Of a stretch of 64,000 nucleotides of DNA, positions 43,059-50,910 are shown one piece after another. The translations under genes and the position numbers were made by a program. The stretch comes from Nocardioides turkmenicus (GTDB lineage: Bacteria; Actinomycetota; Actinomycetes; Propionibacteriales; Nocardioidaceae). The stretch spans positions 1-64,000 of the forward strand of contig NZ_JAALAA010000008.1 of assembly GCF_011045035.1 (NCBI RefSeq). Reading direction: 5' to 3'. Below the pieces are notes generated by a model. The model had not been told where the DNA came from. It saw only the letters and a program-made list of their open reading frames with translations, and did not search any database. Each line of letters begins with the position of its first letter. Position 1 is the stretch's first letter.

Positions 43059-44057
43059 ATGACTCTGACAGCACCAGCGCCCGCCGCCGAGACCCCGCGG
43101 TCCCGGCGGCGGGCGCCCCGCCCCGTCCAGCGCATGCGAGACACCTACCGGCGCTACTGGTACGCCTACGCGATGGTCGCGCCCGTCGTGATCGTCCTCG
43201 GCGTCCTGGTCGGCTACCCGCTCGCACGCGGCTTCTACCTGACCCTGACCGACGCCAACAGCCTCAACTCGGCACGCACCATCGGCGTCAACACGATCGA
43301 TGCGACGTACAAGTTCATCGGTCTGGACAACTACGCCGAGATCCTGTGGGGCCCGGCGGCGTACGACCGGTTCTGGTCCCACTTCGTGTGGACCATCGTC
43401 TGGACCGTCACCTGTGTCGTCCTGCACTACGTGATCGGCCTCGGGCTGGCGATGCTCCTCAACCAGCGACTGCGGGGGCGGGTGGCTTACCGCCTGCTGC
43501 TGATCCTGCCCTGGGCGGTGCCGACGTTCGTCACCGTCTTCGCCTGGCGGATCATGCTGGCCGACGCGGGCGTCATCAACTCGATGCTCGACACCATCGG
43601 TCTCGCCTCGCCGAGCTGGCTGGAGGACCCGACCTGGCAGCGTACGGCCGCGATCATGGTCAACACCTGGTGCGGGGTCCCGTTCATGATGCTCTCCCTG
43701 CTGGGCGGGCTGCAGTCGATCGACGAGAACCTCTACGAGGCCGCCGAGATCGACGGCGCCAGCGCCTGGCAGCGGTTCCGGCACGTCACCCTTCCGGGGC
43801 TGTCCTCGGTGAGCTCGACCGTCGTCCTGCTCGGGGTGATCTGGACCTTCAACCAGTTCGCGATCATCTTCCTGCTCTTCGGCAACACCGCGCCGGACGC
43901 GCAGATCCTGGTCACCTGGGCCTACCGGCTCGGCTTCGGGCAGCAGCCTCGCGACTTCGCGATGTCCGCGGCGTACGGCGTCCTGCTGCTCGCGATCCTG
44001 ATCGTCTTCACGTCCTTCTACTACCGGTGGTTGAAACGCAATGACCAGCTCGCCTAG
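43059..44057 (+). CDS. sugar ABC transporter permease (MalF-like)
   Basis: This is the first of two permease subunits for the sugar importer, 332 residues with six spans. The BPD_transp_1 EAA loop appears as YEAAEIDGASAWQRFRHVTLPGL near 226-248. A conserved first-span region lies at about 40-65. The 3' end overlaps the second permease start by 17 nt, so translation is coupled. No ATPase gene is present in the operon. In actinobacteria such importers commonly use a shared ATPase (MsiK type) encoded elsewhere; that is established for streptomycetes and inferred here. Confidence 0.93.
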   Translation: MTLTAPAPAAETPRSRRRAPRPVQRMRDTYRRYWYAYAMVAPVVIVLGVLVGYPLARGFYLTLTDANSLNSARTIGVNTIDATYKFIGLDNYAEILWGPAAYDRFWSHFVWTIVWTVTCVVLHYVIGLGLAMLLNQRLRGRVAYRLLLILPWAVPTFVTVFAWRIMLADAGVINSMLDTIGLASPSWLEDPTWQRTAAIMVNTWCGVPFMMLSLLGGLQSIDENLYEAAEIDGASAWQRFRHVTLPGLSSVSSTVVLLGVIWTFNQFAIIFLLFGNTAPDAQILVTWAYRLGFGQQPRDFAMSAAYGVLLLAILIVFTSFYYRWLKRNDQLA

Positions 44058-44916
44058 CACCCACGCGCCCCGCAAGCAGCGCCGCCGCGGCGACCTCGGC
44101 CCGGTCGGCCAGGCGGGCACCCACGTGACGCTCGCGGTGGCGTCGCTGATCGCACTGTTCCCGATCGTCTGGCTCGTCTACCTGTCCCTGGGACCCGACA
44201 AGGACGACTACCTCCACCCCGGCGGCATCTTCGCGAAGGCGACGCTGGACAACTACTCGTTCGTGCTGACCAACACCGAGTTCTTCAACTGGCTGTGGTC
44301 GACACTGGTGGTCGCCGGCGGGACGACCCTGTTCGGGGTGATGTCGGCGGCGACGACCGGCTACGCCGTCTCCCGGATGCGGTTCCCCGGCCACCGGTCG
44401 CTGATGTGGGTGCTGCTGCTGACGCAGGCGTTCCCGATCGCGGTGCTGATCGTGCCGATGTACGAGATCTTCTCCCAGCTGCGCCTGGTCGACTCCCACC
44501 TCGGCCTGATCCTGGTCAACTGCACCACGATCGTCCCCTACTGCTCGTGGCTGCTGAAGGGCTACTTCGACACGATCCCGGTCGAGCTCGACGAGGCCGG
44601 CATGATCGACGGGCTCACCCCGTTCGGTACGTTCTGGCGGCTCATCCTGCCGCTGGCCCGGCCGGGTCTCGCGGTGGCCGCGTTCTACGCCTTCATCACC
44701 GCCTTCGCCGAGGTCGCGTTCGCCTCGACGTTCCTGCTCGACGACTCGAAGTACACCTTCGCGGTCGGCCTGCAGAGCTTCATCAGCGAGCACGACGCCC
44801 AGTGGAACCTGATGGCCGCCACCGCGGTCCTCATCGCCATCCCGGTCACCATCTTCTTCTACCTCGTCCAACGACACGTCGTCACCGGTCTGACCGCCGG
44901 CGGCGTCAAGGGCTGA
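44041..44916 (+). CDS. sugar ABC transporter permease (MalG-like)
   Basis: This is the second permease subunit, 291 residues with six spans. The EAA loop is LDEAGMIDGLTPFGTFWRLILPLARPGL near 183-210, and a preceding YMYEIF-like segment (VPMYEIFSQL) lies near 140. It starts inside the 3' end of the MalF-like gene. The glycosidase gene follows 18 nt after its stop. Together with the binding protein and its partner permease it forms the importer for the sugar cleaved by the GH13 enzyme. Confidence 0.93.
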   Translation: MTSSPSTHAPRKQRRRGDLGPVGQAGTHVTLAVASLIALFPIVWLVYLSLGPDKDDYLHPGGIFAKATLDNYSFVLTNTEFFNWLWSTLVVAGGTTLFGVMSAATTGYAVSRMRFPGHRSLMWVLLLTQAFPIAVLIVPMYEIFSQLRLVDSHLGLILVNCTTIVPYCSWLLKGYFDTIPVELDEAGMIDGLTPFGTFWRLILPLARPGLAVAAFYAFITAFAEVAFASTFLLDDSKYTFAVGLQSFISEHDAQWNLMAATAVLIAIPVTIFFYLVQRHVVTGLTAGGVKG

Positions 44917-44934
44917 AAGGTTCTGGTCTCTCTC

Positions 44935-46545
44935 ATGAACTCCGAATGGTGGCGTGACGCCGTCATCTACCAGGTCTACCCGCGCAGCTTCGCCGACAGC
45001 GACGGCGACGGCACCGGCGACCTTCCCGGGATTCGGTCACGGCTCCCCTACCTCCGCGCGCTCGGGGTCGACGCCGTCTGGCTGAGCCCGTTCTACGCCT
45101 CGCCGCAGGCCGACGGGGGCTACGACGTCTCCGACTACCGGGCGGTCGACCCGCGCTACGGCACGCTGGACGACGCTCGCGCTCTGATCTCCTCGGCGCA
45201 CGAGATCGGGCTGAAGATCATCGCCGACATCGTCCCCAACCACTCCTCCGACCAGCACGAGTGGTTCCAGCAGGCACTGGCGGAGGGTCCCGGGTCGCCG
45301 ATGCGGTCCCGCTACCACTTCCTGCCCGGCCGCGGGCCGGACGGCTCGGAGCCGCCGAATGACTGGGACTCGATCTTCGGTGGCCCGGCGTGGACCCGGG
45401 TGCCCGACGGCGAGTGGTACCTGCACCTCTTCGCGCCCGAGCAGCCCGACTTCAACTGGAACTCGCCCGAGGTGGCTGCGGAGTTCCTGGACATCCTGCG
45501 GTTCTGGCTGGACCTCGGCATCGACGGCTTCCGGATCGACGTCGCCCACGGCCTGGTCAAGGCCGAGGGCCTACCCTCCATCGGGCACTCGGACCAGCTC
45601 CACCTGCTCGGCAACGACGTGATGCCCTTCTTCGACCAGGACGGCGTCCACGAGATCTACCGCACCTGGCGTCGGGTGCTGGCGGACTATCCCGGCCGGA
45701 TCTTCGTCGCCGAGGCGTGGACGCCGACCGTGGCACGGTCGGCCAACTACGTACGCCCCGACGAGCTGCACCAGGCCTTCAACTTCGAGTACCTCGACAC
45801 CGCCTGGGACGCCGCCGCGCTGCGCAAGGTCATCGACAGCTCCCTGGACGCGATGCGTCCGGTCGGAGCCCCGGCGACCTGGGTGCTGTCCAACCACGAC
45901 GTCACCCGGCACGCCACCCGGTTCGCCAACCCTCCGGGGTCGGGGACCCAGATCCGCACGCCTGGTGACCGCGCGCTCGGGCTCCGCCGGGCTCGCGCGG
46001 CGACGCTGCTCATGCTCGCGCTCCCTGGATCGGCGTACGTCTACCAGGGCGAGGAGCTCGGGCTTCCCGACGTCACCGACCTGCCCGACGAGGTCCGCCA
46101 GGACCCGTCCTTCCACCGCGCCAACGGCCAGGACGGCTTCCGCGACGGCTGCCGTGTCCCGCTGCCGTGGACCCGAACCGGTTCGTCCTACGGCTTCGGT
46201 GACGGTGGCTCCTGGCTCCCGCAGCCCGACTCGTGGGGCGAGCTCAGCGTCGAGGCCCAGACCGGCGTCGAGGGCTCGACCCTCGAGCTCTACCGCTCGG
46301 CGCTGAAGATCCGTCGCGAGACCTCCGGCCTCGGCGCCGGCGACGCGGTCACGTGGCACGACGAAGCCCCCGCCGGGGTCCTCTGGTTCGAGCGCTCCGG
46401 TTTCGCGTGCACCGTCAACACCACCAAGGAGCCCGTACGCATCGCAGCACCGGGTGACGTACGCCTCTCCTCCTCGGGCCCCGTGCCCGTCACCGACGGC
46501 TCCGCCGACCTCCCCGGCGACACGACCGTCTGGTGGCAGATCTAG
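44935..46545 (+). CDS. GH13 alpha-glucosidase
   Basis: This is a cytoplasmic alpha-glucosidase (oligo-1,6-glucosidase/maltase type), 536 residues. The four GH13 regions are visible: ADIVPNHSSD near 98-107, the nucleophile Asp in GFRIDVAH near 199-206, the acid/base Glu in FVAEAWT near 258-264, and the transition-state Asp in LSNHDVTR near 320-327. No signal peptide is present, so it acts on imported sugar. It is the last gene of the importer operon. A 17-bp perfect hairpin follows. Substrate linkage (alpha-1,4 or alpha-1,6 or trehalose-type) is not resolved by eye. Confidence 0.95.
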   Translation: MNSEWWRDAVIYQVYPRSFADSDGDGTGDLPGIRSRLPYLRALGVDAVWLSPFYASPQADGGYDVSDYRAVDPRYGTLDDARALISSAHEIGLKIIADIVPNHSSDQHEWFQQALAEGPGSPMRSRYHFLPGRGPDGSEPPNDWDSIFGGPAWTRVPDGEWYLHLFAPEQPDFNWNSPEVAAEFLDILRFWLDLGIDGFRIDVAHGLVKAEGLPSIGHSDQLHLLGNDVMPFFDQDGVHEIYRTWRRVLADYPGRIFVAEAWTPTVARSANYVRPDELHQAFNFEYLDTAWDAAALRKVIDSSLDAMRPVGAPATWVLSNHDVTRHATRFANPPGSGTQIRTPGDRALGLRRARAATLLMLALPGSAYVYQGEELGLPDVTDLPDEVRQDPSFHRANGQDGFRDGCRVPLPWTRTGSSYGFGDGGSWLPQPDSWGELSVEAQTGVEGSTLELYRSALKIRRETSGLGAGDAVTWHDEAPAGVLWFERSGFACTVNTTKEPVRIAAPGDVRLSSSGPVPVTDGSADLPGDTTVWWQI

Positions 46546-46570
46546 CCGAGAAGTCACCCCCGTCGGCCGA
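46546..46570 (+). repeat. 25-nt repeat, left copy flanking the cassette
   Basis: This begins directly after the glycosidase stop. It matches 50839-50863 at 24 of 25 positions in the same orientation and ends in GTCGGCCGA. The two copies bracket the three-gene cassette. Confidence 0.75.
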
Positions 46571-46582
46571 GGCGTCAGCAAG

Positions 46583-46620
46583 GCTGATCGAGTGGTCACT
46601 CGCGTGACCACTCGATCAGC
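46583..46620. terminator. bidirectional terminator hairpin
   Basis: Perfect 17-bp arms (46583-46599 and 46604-46620) enclose a 4-nt loop. They lie between the convergent glycosidase gene and the membrane-protein gene of the cassette. Confidence 0.82.
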
Positions 46621-46641
46621 GTCCGCGACACTTCGACGGCG

Positions 46642-48666
46642 CTAGGCTCGGGCGTGGCGCTCGATCCACCCCTTCCCGTCGGCCCCGATGCCCTCGAGCA
46701 TGCGGAGGGCATGGTCGAACCCCGTGGCATCAAGGTTGAGCTTGACGCTCTTGAGTACTTCGGGATCCGGCTCCTCCGCCTCGGCGAACTCGTCTTCCCC
46801 GAAGGGTCCCTCGGGCGTCCCTCCCTCACTGCGTTTGGGAGGCGCCGCACCTTCGGTGACTCGAACGATCCTGGGATCGCCGTTGTTGAGCATCACCGCG
46901 AGCACGCGACCGCCACCAACCTCCTCGGTGACTTTGACCGAGGTGATGTTGTCGAGCTGGAAGTTCTCGCGAGACTCCTCCCCGAAGTTGCCGGTCTTGA
47001 AGTCGAGGTCGGCAGTCACTTCCCGCAATCCGTCGACCGTGACCAGATAGATTCGGAGCTGGTACTTCGAATAACGCCACGGACCACCGCTCACACATCG
47101 ACGCGACCAGCCCTTCCCCGGCTGCCGAAGCACGGCGTGAGAGATGATGTCGGAGCGTTTCCAGTTCCCTTCACGGAGCACCTTTCCGATCAGTACCGTA
47201 ATGTCGCTGAGCAGCCAGGTCTCCATCTCACGCTCGCTCGGAAACCGGTCCCTCACCTTCTGGGACCAGCGGTCGAACTCCTGCATTCGCCGTTCCTTGA
47301 GCGCCTCCGCCTCATAGTCATCGTCCTGCGAACTTCGCCATGCGCGATAGAGGCGATAGCCGACTGCGACCGCGACGCTGCCGGTCACCGCAGACACCAC
47401 GAGCACGAGTTGGGCTCCCAGCGTGCTGGCGCGAAAGAGCATGACCCCGGCGCAAACAGCAGCGGCGAGGAAGCCGACAAACCGTAGTGCCACTCGCCAT
47501 TCCACCCGATGAGCAACGCCATACGCGTGGAACGTGCCGGCGTCGAAGCTCTTCTTGGCCTCGATGGCGTGATACCGCAACAACCAGTTGATTCTGTCGA
47601 CAGGCGTTCGCTGTTCTCGGTAGGTCTCCGCGAGTTCCGCACAGAGGGCTTTCCTGATCCCGGCCGTCGAACCCAGCCACTCATCCACGGACAGCTCTAC
47701 GGGCCGATATTTGGCGAAGTAGAACCTGACCGAGGTCCGCAGCTTCCCGACGAAGCCCTTGTCATCACCTGAAGATTCATCGGAGAGTCCCGTACCCTCC
47801 TGGCGCTCCTCGTCGAGAGTCGCCCGATCTGTGCGATAGCGCCACTGGAACGCATCCCGGCCAACAGCCGCGCTAGCGAGGAGGAGCACCGCAAGGGCAA
47901 CGATCGCGATGACGCTTCCGCTCACCAGGGTGAGCCAGCACAGAGCCAGCGACGCACAGATGAACACTCCGATACCGGTTACCTCTGCCGGATTGCTCCC
48001 TGGGGCGCCATACCCCGGGAGAGGCGCACCCTTGCGTGGCTTGGCCGGAATCGGCTCGAAGTAGTAGCGCGCCCGGCCTTTCCGATCATTCGCAAACCGA
48101 GCGTCCTGCGCGCGCTCGAGCGTTCGGTCCCAGAGCCGCTGCTGAGCCACACCTCCGAGAACCTCGTCAAGGTGACGGGTGATCTTGTCATACAAGTCGG
48201 GATCGAGCGCTAAGATCTTCTCCTCGATCTCGCGCGTATCGACCTCCGAGTCGCCGAGCAGATGGTGGATCAACATACCCAGAGCCTCCAGGGCTCGAGC
48301 GTAACGATCCTCCTCCGGATAGAACGGCCATGTCGCAGGCGCCTTCTCCAGTCGGTCGCGCTCGCTGGACCCGAGGTCACGAAATGAGCGTTTGCTGAAC
48401 ATTGCCAAGACCCAGTGGAAGTGTGCCTCCGCGGGTTCATAACCGCGGAGGATCGCCTTTCTGATCAGCGCCTCGGCCTCCCGCGGGGAGCCCGCGCCGA
48501 GGTATCGCTTGCCGATCTCGAATTGCCGTTGAGCCGTGTCGTCGCTGTCCGAGGAGAAGTAGTTGTTCTGGATGATCTCCTGCGCCTGGTTCTCCACATA
48601 GCTGCCGGGCTCAGCGTTGTTCTGCGTCGCTCGAAACCAGGCCTCTCCAGGCTCATTCCCGTTCAC
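46642..48666 (-). CDS. four-span membrane protein with TPR-like N terminus (cassette gene 3)
   Basis: I do not recognise a named family. In 674 residues, residues 21-37 hold an Asn-rich motif with V-E-N-Q-A-Q-E-I spacing, and 45-90 look like one to two TPR helices (REAEALIRKAILRGYEPAEA). A helical region continues to about 190. Hydrophobic hairpins lie at about 231-268 and 393-437, giving four spans. The tail from about 540 is beta-rich and could be a PH-like domain. Its GTG overlaps the nucleosidase stop by 4 nt. Base composition is lower in GC than the neighbours (60% at 47521-47580 by hand count). It is the candidate membrane effector or anchor of the cassette. Confidence 0.85.
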   Translation of the reverse strand: MNGNEPGEAWFRATQNNAEPGSYVENQAQEIIQNNYFSSDSDDTAQRQFEIGKRYLGAGSPREAEALIRKAILRGYEPAEAHFHWVLAMFSKRSFRDLGSSERDRLEKAPATWPFYPEEDRYARALEALGMLIHHLLGDSEVDTREIEEKILALDPDLYDKITRHLDEVLGGVAQQRLWDRTLERAQDARFANDRKGRARYYFEPIPAKPRKGAPLPGYGAPGSNPAEVTGIGVFICASLALCWLTLVSGSVIAIVALAVLLLASAAVGRDAFQWRYRTDRATLDEERQEGTGLSDESSGDDKGFVGKLRTSVRFYFAKYRPVELSVDEWLGSTAGIRKALCAELAETYREQRTPVDRINWLLRYHAIEAKKSFDAGTFHAYGVAHRVEWRVALRFVGFLAAAVCAGVMLFRASTLGAQLVLVVSAVTGSVAVAVGYRLYRAWRSSQDDDYEAEALKERRMQEFDRWSQKVRDRFPSEREMETWLLSDITVLIGKVLREGNWKRSDIISHAVLRQPGKGWSRRCVSGGPWRYSKYQLRIYLVTVDGLREVTADLDFKTGNFGEESRENFQLDNITSVKVTEEVGGGRVLAVMLNNGDPRIVRVTEGAAPPKRSEGGTPEGPFGEDEFAEAEEPDPEVLKSVKLNLDATGFDHALRMLEGIGADGKGWIERHARA

Positions 48667-49862
48667 AGCAACCCTTTGACGTGGTTGACCGCCTCTGCGG
48701 CCTTGGCGGCAATTGCCGTCACATCGGAGACGGCAGCGCTGAACATCTTGAGTGGCAGCAGCATCTTGGACCGACTGCCCTGGCCGTCCTGAGCCGCCAT
48801 CGACTCCGCAGCCTCGAGTTGGCGGTGCGCCGCCTCGTAGGTGTCGCCATCGACATCACCCGCCTGGTGGTGATGCTCGAGCAGCGTTCTCAGTTCGGCG
48901 AGGAGAGCGTCGGTGTCGGCACCGCCACCTCCGCCGCCAGGCGTCGACACGTTAACGGTTCCACCGGAGATAGTGGTGGCCTGCATTCCGACGGTGCCAG
49001 AGTTGGAGTTCGAGTTGAAGTTGAACGTGTTGCCACGGCCACCGAAACGTTCATGACCAGCGACGTCCTCAGACAGGTTCGACCTGCGGCCCACGTTGCT
49101 GGCTTTGTCGGGATCACCCTCGATCAGCTGCACAGCGAGCTCGATCGCGAACGCCGCCGCGTAACCGGCGGCAAGGGGCTGCCAGTGATCGTCGTTGGAG
49201 ACCGTCTTGTCACCGTCCGCGCGGTCGCTGATGCCACGAACGACGGCGACCGGGAGATCATTGAGATGACCCGCCTCCGCGATACCAGCCCCTTCCATCT
49301 CGATTGCTGCGGCGTCGTTGTAGTGCTGTTTGACCCATCGTGCCTCGTAGGAGATACGTGACTTCTGCACGACCTCACCTGCTGCGACGGGACCGCACTT
49401 GACCGAGGGGACCCTGGACCCTGCGGCAAGTCGCTTGGCCCACTCGCCCTGCCGGATCGTTTCCCGCACGGCCTCGCTGACCCGGTGACCCAGCTTCCAG
49501 GACTCGGGTCTGGCTTTAAGCCCGTCATCTTCTCCGGCGGCGCTCTGGTAAGCGTAAATCTTCGACCCGACGACCACATCCCCCGGTTGGATCGAGTCCC
49601 GCAATGCACCGCCAACACCCGAGAAGAGCAGTGCCACCGGCTTGTAGTTGCTGATGGCACGCTCGGCCAGGATCGCGGCCGCTTTGTTGCCGGCCCCCGT
49701 CTGTCCGATCACAACACGACAGTTCGTTCCGCGTACGGTGCCAATCTCATAGCGGGTGCCCGACTCCAGACGCTCCGTCTCGAGGTCGGCGAGGTGCTCT
49801 CGCACGGCTTTGTATTCGATATCCAGGGCGGTCAGCACGACGGCTACCCGTGGCTCAGTCAT
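48663..49862 (-). CDS. PNP/MTAN-type nucleosidase with strand motif and helical tail (cassette gene 2)
   Basis: This is a 399-residue protein. Residues 5-248 are a purine-nucleoside-phosphorylase-fold nucleosidase: VVLTALDIEYKAVREHL with Glu16, GQTGAGNKAAA near 53, EMEG at 188-191, and GISDRADG with Asp213. Residues 277-306 form an Asn/Gly-rich strand segment containing GTVGMQATTISGGTV. A short Gly run follows, and then a helical tail at 317-399. Similar nucleosidase domains occur as effectors in actinobacterial conflict systems, and PNP-domain effectors such as that of Detocs cleave ATP (established for that family). Cleavage of a nucleotide during attack is inference. AAGGAG precedes the ATG. 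Confidence 0.9.
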   Translation of the reverse strand: MTEPRVAVVLTALDIEYKAVREHLADLETERLESGTRYEIGTVRGTNCRVVIGQTGAGNKAAAILAERAISNYKPVALLFSGVGGALRDSIQPGDVVVGSKIYAYQSAAGEDDGLKARPESWKLGHRVSEAVRETIRQGEWAKRLAAGSRVPSVKCGPVAAGEVVQKSRISYEARWVKQHYNDAAAIEMEGAGIAEAGHLNDLPVAVVRGISDRADGDKTVSNDDHWQPLAAGYAAAFAIELAVQLIEGDPDKASNVGRRSNLSEDVAGHERFGGRGNTFNFNSNSNSGTVGMQATTISGGTVNVSTPGGGGGGADTDALLAELRTLLEHHHQAGDVDGDTYEAAHRQLEAAESMAAQDGQGSRSKMLLPLKMFSAAVSDVTAIAAKAAEAVNHVKGLL

Positions 49863-49907
49863 GGTGTCTCCTTGGTGTGATTCGATCTGGTGTTGGGTGG
49901 CTTGGTG

Positions 49908-50627
49908 TCACCTGTTGGTTTCTGGACGCGTGATCGGCGGATGCAGCACGGTGGCTTGACCAGCGTGGAACAGGCGCGCAGGTCGGCCCTTGGTGACACG
50001 GCGCTCGGCGCCTGCCGACACGATGAAGCCGGGCACGCCTTGGACCTTGCGATAGAAGTTGCGTGGATCGAGCTCGACGCCCCATACCGCTTCATAGACG
50101 CGCTGAAGCTCGGCGATCGTGAAGGTCGGCGCACAGAAGGCCGTGGCCAGCGCGGTGTGCTCGAGCTTCGTACGCGCCCTTTCGATGGCATCGTCGAGGA
50201 TCTCTCGATGATCGAAGGCGAGCGGCACCCGACCGGAGAGGACCTCGTCGATCGACGTCCACGCAGCTGCCGTCGCGTCGGTCCCAGCGACGGGCTCGGG
50301 CAGACCAGGTGCGATGGCCAGGTAGACCATCGACACGACACGTCCCCGCGGGTCGCGATCTGGCTTGCCGTAGAAGCCAAGCTGCTCGATGTGCAGCCCG
50401 GCTCCGTCTAGGTCGGTCTCTTCCTGGAGCTCACGCAGAGCCGCGTCATAGACGTCCTCGTCAACGCGCTTGAGAAACCCGCCCGGAAGCGCTCGAGATC
50501 CTCTGAACGGTTCGTTTCCGCGTTCGATCAACAGCACCTGGAAACTCGATCCGCGCAGCGTGAGGATCACTAGATCAACCGCCACCAGTACGGGCGGCCG
50601 CGGCCGTGGCTTCTTCTCCGGCAACAA
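49908..50627 (-). CDS. Nudix hydrolase-winged helix regulator, NrtR-like (cassette gene 1)
   Basis: This is a 239-residue protein with an N-terminal Nudix domain and a C-terminal winged helix. The Nudix box region is GGFLKRVDEDVYDAALREL followed by QEETDL, near residues 49-74, with the REL.EE core intact, so hydrolysis of ADP-ribose-like substrates is possible. The C-terminal FTIAELQRVYEAVWG, with LDPRNFYRKV, matches the NrtR-type DNA-binding domain. The TTG at 50627 has AAGGTG upstream and an in-frame stop two codons before it. A TTGTC-N5-GACAA dyad lies upstream. The nucleosidase gene starts 45 nt after its stop. Confidence 0.88.
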   Translation of the reverse strand: MLPEKKPRPRPPVLVAVDLVILTLRGSSFQVLLIERGNEPFRGSRALPGGFLKRVDEDVYDAALRELQEETDLDGAGLHIEQLGFYGKPDRDPRGRVVSMVYLAIAPGLPEPVAGTDATAAAWTSIDEVLSGRVPLAFDHREILDDAIERARTKLEHTALATAFCAPTFTIAELQRVYEAVWGVELDPRNFYRKVQGVPGFIVSAGAERRVTKGRPARLFHAGQATVLHPPITRPETNR

Positions 50628-50641
50628 GCATCACCTTCTTT

Positions 50642-50656
50642 TTGTCGATCTGACAA
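50642..50656. promoter_or_regulatory. operator candidate of the cassette
   Basis: TTGTC-GATCT-GACAA is an inverted repeat in an AT-rich stretch 15-29 nt upstream of the Nudix/winged-helix start. It is well placed for autoregulation by that protein. Confidence 0.5.
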
Positions 50657-50838
50657 TAAGAGGTTAGATCAAGCTCCGACGTCTGTGAAGCTTCTTTGAA
50701 TTCGTGCCGGTGACCGGCACCGCAGACCTGTCCTTGGCACCAGTGCCGCACCGTCGGCGCAGCCACAACTGTCCGGTCGACACCGACCCACGACGTCGTT
50801 CGCCTGCGGACACTGACGAGATCTCCTCGCCCCTGCCA

Positions 50839-50863
50839 CCGAGAAGTCGCCCCCGTCGGCCGA
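50839..50863 (+). repeat. 25-nt repeat, right copy flanking the cassette
   Basis: This matches 46546-46570 with a single A/G difference. It lies between the cassette promoter and the 3' end of the RNA methyltransferase gene, and overlaps the terminator stem at 50855-50892. Confidence 0.75.
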
Positions 50864-50892
50864 ATCGGCACATCGGTGCCGGCTCGGCCGAC
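50855..50892 (-). terminator. hairpin after the RNA methyltransferase gene
   Basis: Seventeen-base arms (50855-50871 and 50876-50892) pair at 15 of 17 positions around a 4-nt loop, starting 18 nt after the minus-strand stop. It shares the GTCGGCCGA word with the 25-nt repeat. Confidence 0.68.
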
Positions 50893-50910
50893 GTAAGTGA
50901 CGCCTCGGCG

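Noticed and set aside
46546..50863. Calling the cassette a mobile element
   Set aside because: No integrase, transposase, relaxase or tRNA target is present; the flanking repeats may be terminator modules, so only repeats were annotated.
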